Shown: one piece after another, positions 1 through 6,174 of the stretch
Numbering within the stretch: the stretch's first letter is position 1
How the letters are laid out: every line of letters starts with the position of its first letter
Assembly (NCBI GenBank): GCA_007130265.1
Contig: SLST01000186.1
Span: 1-6,930, forward strand
DNA from: Spirochaetales bacterium
GTDB lineage: Bacteria > Spirochaetota > Spirochaetia > DSM-27196 > SLST01
Length of the DNA: 6,930 nucleotides
Direction of reading: 5' to 3'
Translations under genes and position numbers: made by a program
Notes under the pieces: model-generated
Seen by the model: the letters and a program-made list of their open reading frames with translations, nothing else
Told to the model about the DNA's origin: nothing
The model's database searches: none

Positions 1-635
1 AGTCCAATTCCAAAAGCTTGTACGGCGGTCCGAATCCCCACGGTGCGACCAACGTGTGCAACCGATGGTCCGAGTTCCGCATCGAACGCCCCGTGGGTGG
101 GGCGGATGGTGGCGACGTGGCCGGATTTTCCGGTGGGGTTGATCCAGGACGCGACCACGAGGTTTCCGCGGTTGGCAAGGGCTTGGGCTTCGGGGGCTGT
201 CACCTCGAACACTGTTCGGTGGTCGGGTGAGGTGACCCAGGACGCCTGGAGGGCGAGCCGTTCGCCGATGTCGTTTGCGGTCGAGTTGTAGCGGTCCTTG
301 CCGCCGGTCAGAAACCTCGTATCGATGCCGACCGCCTTGGCGACGGCGCAGGTCGCCTGGTTACACCACGTGTGGCGCGGGTCTGGTGCCAATCGCAGCG
401 GCCCCCCGCCGCCCGGGGCGAGCCACGGGTCCTGCATGACCCGGTCCTGGGCGGCCACGAGCGCGGCCGCACGTGACTCATCGCGCGATGGTACGTGGCC
501 GTACTCGAGGAGCTGATTCTCCCAGTTCGCGCCGGAGGAGCCCAACGGTGTGGAGGGGCTGAAGGACGCCGGGAGTTCGGAGGCCTGGGGCGGGAGCATC
601 GCACCCCCGGCGGCCTCAAGGTCGCCCACCGGCGC
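1..635 (-). other. Variable C-terminal tip: predicted Cys/His papain-fold amidase toxin, incomplete
   Basis: Residues 1812 to at least 2022. A Pro/Ser/Gly-rich linker (about 1812-1850) is followed by NWENQLLEYG and a helical segment. The motif set then appears in order: HTWCNQAT with C1902; YNSTAN at 1927-1932; a helical/strand part; WINPTGKSGHVATIRP with H1984; and VAHVGRTVG at about 2003-2010, followed by AFG. A Cys in a 'WCNQ' helix start and a later 'GHVA' His are the usual layout of NlpC/P60- and CHAP-like cysteine amidases that cut peptidoglycan peptides, and phage lysins with a (T)xCN...GHVA...P.VA.VG pattern are similar. C1902 and C1907 are the only cysteines I find in the whole protein. 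The substrate is inferred; a peptidase or deamidase of the same fold is an alternative. Confidence 0.62.
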
Positions 636-3600
636 GAGGCCAAGCGGATCGACGAAGTTGACCGGGTCCGCGTTGACGTAGACGTACCAGTTCGCGCCGT
701 GCCTGATGGGGTCGGGCGTGGCGAACCGCCCAAGGAGCGGGGCATAGTCACGGAAACCGTAGTCGTAGTGGCCGGAGATCGGGTCATGCGGCTTTCCGTT
801 GTAGCCGTAGGGCTGGTGCGGGCCGAGTGAGCCGGTGAGCGAGGAACCGTACGCATCGAAGACGAACCGATCGACGATCGCGCCGGAAGCGCCCGTGGCG
901 AGGCGGGGCGACCCGAGTACGTCGTGGCTCAGGTAGCGTGAGCCGTCCGGCCCCGTCACCGCGACAGCCCTCCCTGCCAGGGAGACCTCAGTGAAGCGAT
1001 CGGACTCCGCCGCATGCAGGTCGTGCAGCAGGTCCCCGGGCGCGTGGGAACGGTACCGTCCGCCGTCGGCCTTGGGCTTCGCCAGCTCGTCGACGTCGAC
1101 GGTGAGAAGACCCGTGACGAGACGCTCCTCGCGGGAGGCCACCGCGAACGCCGCACCGTCGTACTGGAAGACCGAGTGGCGCACCTCGTGGGAACCCGTT
1201 GGTTTGCGCAGGCCGGCTGCGCCGGCACCCGAAGGCGAGGCAGCCGTCGAGTGCTCGATCGCCGTGCGCGAGATCCGGCGGCCGAGCGGGTCGTAGGCGT
1301 AGGTGACCGTGGCCGCGTCCGTGCGCACCGATGCAGCCCGATTTCCGGCCGCATACTCGAAACTCTTCACGCCCTGGGGCCCGCGCTCCTCCGTGAGGTT
1401 CCCCGCCATGTCGTAACTGTACGCGACCCCGCCGGCGGTCACAAGTCTACCTTCGTCGTCATACGTATACCGCGCCTCGCCCCAGTCGGTTGACCAGGCC
1501 GACCGGTTGCCGGCCGCGTCGTGCGAGAAGCGCTCGGTCCAGATCTGCTGGTGCGGATTGACGTCCGTCTTGCTGAGCGGGCCAAGCGCGCGATAGGCGT
1601 CGCTGATCGCTGCCGCCTCGTTGCTGCCGGCGTCGAGGTAGTCATTGAGCCGACGCGCCCCGCTCGGGGCGTTCACGGAAAGACCGAGTGCCAGGGCCGC
1701 ATCCAGGTCGGCCTCTCGCTTTGGACCGTCAAACGGATAGCTCGCGCGAGACAGCCGCCCCGCGGCGTCGTACGCGTACGCGGTGACCGCGCCCTCATGG
1801 TCGATATCGAAGATGCGCCGGCCGGCGGCGTCGCGAACCACCGCGACCCCGTCGATCAGACGACCGGCGCCGTCGGTGACCACGGTTGCCCCGATCCGCC
1901 CCGCGGCATCGAAGCGCGTGGTGGTGGTCACGCCGTTCGGTGCGCGGACACGCGTTCGTCGGCCCGCCTCGTCGTAGGAGATCCGGGTGTAGCCGGCCGC
2001 TGAATCGTCGACGCCGGCGAGCAGTCCCCGGTCGTCGTAGAGGTACTCGGTGCGGTTTCCGCGCTCCGCATCCCAGCGTTCGGCCACGCGTCCGGCCGCA
2101 TCGTGGGAGTAGCGGAAGTGGGTAGACGTGGCAGCCGAGCTGGCCGAGTCGATCCGGCCGAGCCGATCGTAGGCGAAGCGCAGCAGATCGTGGCGGTTCT
2201 CGGCACTCGTGATGCGACCCGCACGATCGCGGGCGTAGCGCAGGAACGAACCGTCGGAGTAGACGACCTGTGCAAGGCGACCCGCGCGGTCGTAGGAGGA
2301 ACGCGCCTCAACGCCGTTGAAGTCGACGACCGAGACGACGCGGTCGGCCGCATCGTAGCGATAGCCCTTGACGGCGCCGGCGCGGCTGATCTCACGGGCA
2401 AGCCGCCCGAGCTCGTCGTACTCGTACCGGTGCGCTCCACCGAGACCGTCGTACTCCGCGATCAGATTGCCCCTCGCGTCGTACGCGTAGCGAGAGAGCG
2501 TCTCACCCGCACGTTCGATTGCCGTCAGCCGCCCGAGCTCGTCGTATTGGTACTGCGTCGACCGCCCGGTCGGATCAGTGGCGGCGAGCAGATTGCCCGC
2601 CGCGTCGTACTCGTACCTCGAGATCTCGCCGGCAGGGTCTGCGCGGCCGACCATGCGGCCTGCGCCGTCGAGCATGACCCGCGCCGTTCGGCCCGTGGCG
2701 TCGGTGACTTCAGTCGCCGTCCCGAGCGCGGACCAGCTCCAGCGTGCCGCCGCCCCGTCCGGGGTAACGCGCGCGACGAGCCTGCCGACCGCGTCGTACT
2801 CGAACCGCGTGGAGACGCCGGTCTCGTCGGTGAGAACAACCGTCGCGTCATCCTCGGCGTACCACTGTTCCCTGACCGAGCCGTCCGGGTTGGTGGCGGC
2901 CGTCACGCGCCCGCGCCTGTCGTAGGAAAACCGCCACGTCGACCCTTCGCCGTCGGTCATCGCCGTCAGCCGGTCCGCCGCGTCGTAGGAGTAGGCGACC
3001 TCCCGGTGCAGGGGGTTCCGCACCACCGTGAGCCGCCCGCGCGCGTCGTAGGTGAAGCCGGTGGTGCGCCCCGTAGCGTCGGTGGTTTCGAGCGGCAGGC
3101 CGTACGGGTCGAGCCGGACGATCGCACGACGCGACCCATCCGGGCCGGTCTCGACGATCGTGCGGGTGACCGGATCATGGCTCCAGGTCCATCGCGCTCC
3201 CGACGCGTCGGTAAACGACCGCAGCGGGCCGTCGGGGTAGTACTCGTAGCGTTCCTCGAGCCGGTGTGATCCGGCGAGCCGGACGGCTGAGGTGATCCGG
3301 CCGTCGAAGGAGGTCGTGTACTCGCTCCTGATCGCCGTGGGACCGGTCGAGGCCGAGAGGCGGCCATTGTCGTCGTGCTCGTAGCTGATCGTGGATGCGA
3401 TCGCCGGGACGGAGACAGCGGCGCGGTGGCCGGATGCGTCGTACGCGTATTCGGTTCGCATCGCGAGTCTCCCGTCGGCCTCATGGATCTCTGCGGCGAC
3501 CAGGAGACCGTCGGGTCTCCATTCGTTGCGGATTTGTTCGCCCGCGGCATTGGTCTGTGCGACCGGCAGGTGGCGGGAGTCGTACTCGATCGTGGTGAGC

Positions 3601-6068
3601 CGGCCGTTTTCGTCCACGGCCACGAGGTCCTTGCGGGCACTGTAGCCGTAACGAACGGTATGCCCGTCCGGGCCGGCAACCGACTCGAGGAGCCCGTCGT
3701 CACGGTAGGCGTAGACGGTGCGGGAGCCCGTCCCGTCCTCTACGATCAGCGGGCGGCCGAGCGCGTCGTTCGTCCGGCGCACGAGCGCACCTTCGCGGTC
3801 AGCCGCCTGCGCGAGGAATCCCAGCTCGTCGTACGTGTAGGTCACGACGTTTCCGCGCCGATCTGTATAGGCCGCAGGAGCGCCGGCCGCCGGGCCCGCG
3901 GCGACACGGCGGTACCGGTCCTGCGTACCGTCAGGGTGGGTGACCGCCGTGACGTTTCCCCGCGCGTCGTGCTCGTAGCGCGTGATGAGTCCGCGACGGT
4001 CGGTCCGGGCGACGAGCAGGTCGTCGGCATTCCAGACCTGGGCCTCAACCGTCCCGTCCGGGTGCCGTATTGCCGTGAGATTGCCGCGGCCGTCGTACTC
4101 GTACCTCGTGCGCCCTCCGCCTCGATCCACGCGCCCGACCACCCGGTCGCTCGAGTCGTAGACGAACTCTTCGTGCGCGCCCCCCGGGTGATCCACGCGT
4201 ACCGTGCGGTTACGCGCGTCAAAGTGGTAGGTCCATGTGAGATCGCCCGGGTTCGTGAAGCGGGTCCGACCCGGTGACGAGAAGTCGAACCGTTCGACGG
4301 CCCCCTCTTCGTCAACCGTCTCCACGGCCCGCCACCGTCCGCGGATCACCGCGTACGAGTACCGCCGCGCGGACCCGTCGGGTCTGCCGATCGCGACGAT
4401 CCGGTGCGAAAGCCCGCTTCCGTCGTACGAGTACGTCGTTCGGTCGCCCATCGGGTCGGTGACCGCGGCGAGATTCCCATGCTCGTCGTAGGCGTACCGT
4501 GTGCGGGCGCCGTCTGGCGCCAAGAGCGAGACGATTCTCCCCGAGCCGTCACGGGCGAGCTGCGTCTCCCGTCCGCGCGTGTCGGTGATCTGCACCAGAC
4601 GCTCGGCATGGTCGTAGTCGAACGTGAACCCGCTTCCATTGCGATCGTGGATCGCGCGTAGCTCGCCCCAGGCGCCGTACCGGCGTTCCACCCCGTCCGG
4701 CTCGACGAGGGTGAAGCCCCCGTCCGGATCGCGTCGCAGCGACTCGCGCGTCGGCTCGGCCGCCACGTATCCGCCATCTTCCGTGCGAAACCGGCGAGGC
4801 ACGCCGTCGGTCCCCACGACCGTCAGCGCGCCGGTTCCCAACTCTCGCAGCGAGGCGGGCAGTCCGGTCGCGAACCGGCTGTTCGCCTGCGCGTGTTCGG
4901 CGCTGAGGCGCGCTTCTGCGGCGATCTCGGCGACGATCGCCGCGATCTGCGTCCTCGCGCGATCGAGCGCGCCGGTCAGCGCGGCGGTGGTCTCGCTCGC
5001 GACGCGCTCGATCGCGGCGTCCATCTGTCGCGCAAAGGCCTCGAGGTCCTGAGCGACCCGGAGCGCCGCTCGACGCTGCAGGTCCACCTCGGCCATCACC
5101 GCGTCGGCGAGTTCCCCGGTGTACCGCACGCGCGCGAGCGCCGAGGCGAGCTGCCGGGCGTTCGCGGCGGCCGAAAGCGCTGCCGCCCGGCGCTGTTGGT
5201 ACGGCCTCGTCGTCTGGTCGACCAGAGCCGGCAGAGCGTCGATGAGGTCCCGCCGTGCCGTCTCGATCTCCTTTTTGGCAGCGAGGGCCCTTTTGTACCC
5301 TTCCACGATCCCGGGTGTCTGACCAAAGATGATGGCGCTGTCGAGCGGAGAGACCCATCCGCGGCCCAGAGAGCCGTCTGTCGCGTGACCCGTGCGGTGC
5401 GTTCGTCGCAGGTCGAGTGAGATCGTACCGGCTGTGAGGACGAGATCGGACTCACCGATGACGAGCTCACCCGTCGCTACCGACACGGGGTCCCCCACGA
5501 TCTTCGCGTTCGCGCCAAGGGTCTCGCGGTCTACCTCCTGCGCACCGCGCAGGGCGTCCTGCTCCATCGCGGTCAGGTCGGATGCGGTCGCCTCGAGCGC
5601 CGGGCCGACGGCCCCCTCCACGTGCGCTTCCACCGCCGGAACATGCGTGCCGCCGACCGAAGAGTCGAACGACGAGGCCTCGACGAGCGTCTCAAGGCGG
5701 TGGGACGAATCATAGGTGACGGTGGCCGTGCGCACCGTTGTCGTTGGCGGGGCGGTCTGGATGACCCGGGCAGGAACGATGCTCGTCGTCGCCTGTACGA
5801 CTCCGTCCGGGCTTTCGACCGTCGTGGTCCGGTCCGGCACGTACTCGCGGTGCCCCTCATTCGGTCCGCCCACCGTGACGATTTCGTGCGCGCTCACGAT
5901 CGTCGTGCGGTAGGTGCCGTCGTCCGAGACGGTCACCGTATGCGCGGTCCTGACCAACTGGTACCCGGGGATGACCTCGACCACGGTCACCGTGATCGTC
6001 CCGGCGGTGAACAGGAGTGCGGCCGCCAGAAGGAGCGCGGCACGGCCCAGGCTCATCGTCCTTTTCAT
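1..6068 (-). CDS. Giant exported RHS/YD-repeat polymorphic toxin, 3' end beyond the window
   Basis: The frame is open from the ATG at 6068 to base 1 (2022 complete codons, no stop). An in-frame TGA at 6080-6078 lies just upstream, so this ATG is the first possible start, and GAGGGG sits 5 bases before it. Domains by residue: basic N-terminus (MKRTMSLGR) with a hydrophobic signal/anchor about 10-27; Thr/Val-rich region to about 192; DUF6531-like Rhs cap 193-490 (DPVSVATGEL, LGRGW at 234-238), split by a helical insertion; YD repeats 485-1600; RHS core about 1709-1811 ending in DPLGL; C-terminal tip from 1812. In this family the YD repeats form a hollow shell enclosing the tip, and the tip is released by autoproteolysis after the DPxGL leucine. 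No PAAR or type VI N-terminus is present, so Sec export (WapA-like) is inferred. Family assignment is near certain; target and export route are inferred. Confidence 0.96.
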   Translation of the reverse strand, partial: MKRTMSLGRAALLLAAALLFTAGTITVTVVEVIPGYQLVRTAHTVTVSDDGTYRTTIVSAHEIVTVGGPNEGHREYVPDRTTTVESPDGVVQATTSIVPARVIQTAPPTTTVRTATVTYDSSHRLETLVEASSFDSSVGGTHVPAVEAHVEGAVGPALEATASDLTAMEQDALRGAQEVDRETLGANAKIVGDPVSVATGELVIGESDLVLTAGTISLDLRRTHRTGHATDGSLGRGWVSPLDSAIIFGQTPGIVEGYKRALAAKKEIETARRDLIDALPALVDQTTRPYQQRRAAALSAAANARQLASALARVRYTGELADAVMAEVDLQRRAALRVAQDLEAFARQMDAAIERVASETTAALTGALDRARTQIAAIVAEIAAEARLSAEHAQANSRFATGLPASLRELGTGALTVVGTDGVPRRFRTEDGGYVAAEPTRESLRRDPDGGFTLVEPDGVERRYGAWGELRAIHDRNGSGFTFDYDHAERLVQITDTRGRETQLARDGSGRIVSLLAPDGARTRYAYDEHGNLAAVTDPMGDRTTYSYDGSGLSHRIVAIGRPDGSARRYSYAVIRGRWRAVETVDEEGAVERFDFSSPGRTRFTNPGDLTWTYHFDARNRTVRVDHPGGAHEEFVYDSSDRVVGRVDRGGGRTRYEYDGRGNLTAIRHPDGTVEAQVWNADDLLVARTDRRGLITRYEHDARGNVTAVTHPDGTQDRYRRVAAGPAAGAPAAYTDRRGNVVTYTYDELGFLAQAADREGALVRRTNDALGRPLIVEDGTGSRTVYAYRDDGLLESVAGPDGHTVRYGYSARKDLVAVDENGRLTTIEYDSRHLPVAQTNAAGEQIRNEWRPDGLLVAAEIHEADGRLAMRTEYAYDASGHRAAVSVPAIASTISYEHDDNGRLSASTGPTAIRSEYTTSFDGRITSAVRLAGSHRLEERYEYYPDGPLRSFTDASGARWTWSHDPVTRTIVETGPDGSRRAIVRLDPYGLPLETTDATGRTTGFTYDARGRLTVVRNPLHREVAYSYDAADRLTAMTDGEGSTWRFSYDRRGRVTAATNPDGSVREQWYAEDDATVVLTDETGVSTRFEYDAVGRLVARVTPDGAAARWSWSALGTATEVTDATGRTARVMLDGAGRMVGRADPAGEISRYEYDAAGNLLAATDPTGRSTQYQYDELGRLTAIERAGETLSRYAYDARGNLIAEYDGLGGAHRYEYDELGRLAREISRAGAVKGYRYDAADRVVSVVDFNGVEARSSYDRAGRLAQVVYSDGSFLRYARDRAGRITSAENRHDLLRFAYDRLGRIDSASSAATSTHFRYSHDAAGRVAERWDAERGNRTEYLYDDRGLLAGVDDSAAGYTRISYDEAGRRTRVRAPNGVTTTTRFDAAGRIGATVVTDGAGRLIDGVAVVRDAAGRRIFDIDHEGAVTAYAYDAAGRLSRASYPFDGPKREADLDAALALGLSVNAPSGARRLNDYLDAGSNEAAAISDAYRALGPLSKTDVNPHQQIWTERFSHDAAGNRSAWSTDWGEARYTYDDEGRLVTAGGVAYSYDMAGNLTEERGPQGVKSFEYAAGNRAASVRTDAATVTYAYDPLGRRISRTAIEHSTAASPSGAGAAGLRKPTGSHEVRHSVFQYDGAAFAVASREERLVTGLLTVDVDELAKPKADGGRYRSHAPGDLLHDLHAAESDRFTEVSLAGRAVAVTGPDGSRYLSHDVLGSPRLATGASGAIVDRFVFDAYGSSLTGSLGPHQPYGYNGKPHDPISGHYDYGFRDYAPLLGRFATPDPIRHGANWYVYVNADPVNFVDPLGLAPVGDLEAAGGAMLPPQASELPASFSPSTPLGSSGANWENQLLEYGHVPSRDESRAAALVAAQDRVMQDPWLAPGGGGPLRLAPDPRHTWCNQATCAVAKAVGIDTRFLTGGKDRYNSTANDIGERLALQASWVTSPDHRTVFEVTAPEAQALANRGNLVVASWINPTGKSGHVATIRPTHGAFDAELGPSVAHVGRTVGIRTAVQAFGIG
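636..944 (-). other. RHS core with DPLGL autocleavage motif
   Basis: Residues about 1709-1811. The segment SRYLSHDVLGSPRLATG leads into VDRFVFDAYGS, then YGYNGKPHDP at 1754-1763, YGFRDYAPLLGRF at 1770-1782, DPIRHGANWYVYVN at 1786-1799 and DPVNFVDPLGL at 1801-1811. This is the conserved RHS-associated core, which closes the C-terminal end of the shell. In studied Rhs proteins an aspartyl-protease activity in this segment cuts after the leucine of DPxGL. The Asp residues at 1801 and 1807 are present, so autocleavage before A1812 is expected but not shown. The phrasing resembles spirochaete RHS proteins more than the enterobacterial ones, by memory of the families. Confidence 0.92.
1269..4616 (-). 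repeat. YD-repeat array, about 40 degenerate units
   Basis: Residues about 485-1600. Units of roughly 20-22 residues follow the pattern YxYDxxGRLxxxxxPDGxxxx; good examples are YEYDGRGNLTAIRHPDG, FEYDAVGRLVARVTPDG and YEYDELGRLAREISRAG. I counted about 40 recognisable units by eye, several badly worn (WSWSALG, YGYSARKDL, WSHDPVTRT). In DNA the array shows as recurring plus-strand GTCGTAnnnGTA, the complement of Tyr-x-Tyr-Asp codons. The repeats are diverged at the nucleotide level, so they are ancient protein repeats and not recent tandem duplications. In known structures such repeats spiral into a beta shell. The array is broken once by non-YD sequence near residues 1444-1514. Confidence 0.95.
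1526..1739 (-). other. Non-YD insertion within the YD array
   Basis: Residues about 1444-1514. After YAYDAAGRLSRASYPFDG the repeat pattern stops for about 70 residues. The stretch includes PKREADLDAALALGLSV, GARRLNDYLDAGSNEAAAI and SDAYRALGPLSKTD, then repeats resume at FSHDAAGNRSAW. It is Ala/Leu/Asp-rich and looks mainly helical, with polar loops. Elsewhere the units run almost without a gap, so this is probably a loop projecting from the shell. It may also be a diverged form of a segment common to this RHS subfamily. No function can be assigned. Confidence 0.55.
4600..5492 (-). other. DUF6531-like N-terminal Rhs cap domain, split in two
   Basis: Residues 193 to about 490. The opening DPVSVATGEL matches the usual start of this domain (DPV.VATGEL), and it is followed by a T(Y/H)RT-like strand at 223-226 (THRT) and the conserved LGRGWVSPLD at 234-243. 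The expected later half comes after an interruption: GALTVVGTDGVPRRF, then DPDGGFTLVEPDGVERRYG, and an AIHDRNGSGFTFDYD junction that runs into the first YD repeat at Y485. In Rhs proteins this domain plugs the N-terminal end of the YD shell. The two halves are separated by roughly 155 residues that are not part of the usual domain (see the helical insertion). Confidence 0.8.
4881..5303 (-). other. Ala/Glu/Arg-rich helical insertion inside the Rhs cap domain
   Basis: Residues about 256-396, lying between LGRGWVSPLDSAIIFG and the resumption of the cap strands at GALTVVGTDG. The stretch has almost no glycine or proline. It is dominated by Ala, Glu, Arg, Gln, Leu and Asp in helix-like spacing (for example KRALAAKKEIETARRDL, LQRRAALRVAQDLEAFARQ, AAIVAEIAAEARLSAEHA). 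A long helical hairpin or coiled coil is the natural reading. The frame stays open with no stop on both sides, and the flanks complete one domain, so this is an in-frame insertion rather than an assembly break or frameshift. Function unknown; possibilities are a membrane- or receptor-contacting arm, an oligomerisation element, or a stalk. Confidence 0.75.
5493..6068 (-). other. N-terminal export signal and Thr/Val-rich region of the RHS protein
   Basis: Residues 1-192. The first nine residues are basic (K2, R3, R9), followed by a hydrophobic stretch AALLLAAALLF and then GTITVTVV. This looks like a Sec signal peptide or an uncleaved membrane anchor. There is no clear AxA cleavage site and no lipobox cysteine; I find no cysteine in the protein before residue 1902. 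Residues 30-115 are rich in Thr and Val with several alternating-polarity strands, which suggests a beta-rich domain I cannot assign to a family. Residues 130-185 turn acidic and Ala-rich, probably a linker helix, and lead into the Rhs cap at D193. A second in-frame ATG at 6056 (M5) is a possible alternative start, but the 6068 start has the better ribosome binding site. Confidence 0.6.
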
Positions 6069-6073
6069 TAGCC

Positions 6074-6079
6074 CCCCTC
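6074..6079 (-). promoter_or_regulatory. Ribosome binding site of the RHS gene inside a GC hairpin
   Basis: On the minus strand GAGGGG is followed by GGCTA and the ATG at 6068, giving a 5-base spacing and a strong Shine-Dalgarno match that supports this start. The site overlaps a perfect inverted repeat, CCCCC-TGA-GGGGG (6085-6073), which could form a 5-pair GC hairpin with a 3-base loop and hide the site. The TGA in the loop is in frame with the gene and limits any upstream extension. A run of six G (6077-6072) makes the spacing sensitive to slippage. Confidence 0.75.
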
Positions 6080-6088
6080 AGGGGGTCT

Positions 6089-6133
6089 CTACGGGAGGAA
6101 AGAGCACCGCGCTTCACTACTCGACTACGGGAG
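6089..6133. repeat. Direct repeat CTACGGGAG, two copies in the intergenic region
   Basis: Perfect 9-base copies lie at 6089-6097 and 6125-6133, with starts 36 bases apart. In 106 bases a perfect 9-base pair is not expected often by chance, though GC bias raises the odds. Their position between two divergent starts would suit a shared regulator binding site. No regulator can be named. Confidence 0.35.
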
Positions 6134-6174
6134 CGGTTTCCCTTCGCGCGCCTCCTTGGTACGTTCTGCGCACG

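Larger units (their letters stand above)
6069..6174. promoter_or_regulatory. Divergent intergenic region between the RHS gene and the capA-like gene
   Basis: These 106 bases must hold the promoters of both genes, unless one is read from further away. I find no good sigma70 -10/-35 pair on either strand. The best plus-strand candidate, TTTCCC (6137-6142) with TACGTT (6160-6165) at 17-base spacing, matches only 3 of 6 in each hexamer. If real, it would give a nearly leaderless message for the plus-strand gene, which also lacks a clear Shine-Dalgarno. The region contains a 9-base direct repeat (6089 and 6125) and the hairpin over the RHS ribosome binding site. No small ORF or RNA gene is evident. 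Confidence 0.5.

Noticed and set aside
2103..3269. 388-codon open frame on the plus strand opposite the YD repeats, and a similar one at 3375-4277
   Set aside because: They lie antisense to the RHS gene. The recurring complement of YxYD codons (GTCGTAnnnGTA) happens to carry no stops in this frame, and the product is a Val/Arg/Asp-rich sequence with no domain. Both are shadows.
1269..4616. Repetitive DNA that might suggest a CRISPR array or a recent tandem repeat
   Set aside because: The periodicity is that of degenerate protein repeats coding for YxYDxxGRL. There are no identical direct repeats with uniform spacers.
4549..5358. 269-codon minus-strand frame over the helical insertion
   Set aside because: It is the RHS gene read in another frame. 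The product is Arg-rich with no recognisable motif, whereas the RHS frame continues unbroken through the region. It does not indicate a frameshift.
6073..6085. GC hairpin as an intrinsic terminator
   Set aside because: The stem is only 5 pairs, no T run follows on either strand, and it sits at the start of a gene, not after one.
6151..6157. AAGGAGG on the minus strand, a perfect Shine-Dalgarno sequence
   Set aside because: No start codon follows within the usual distance on the minus strand, and the RHS gene has its own site near 6079. On the plus strand it reads CCTCCTT, which does not help the capA-like start.
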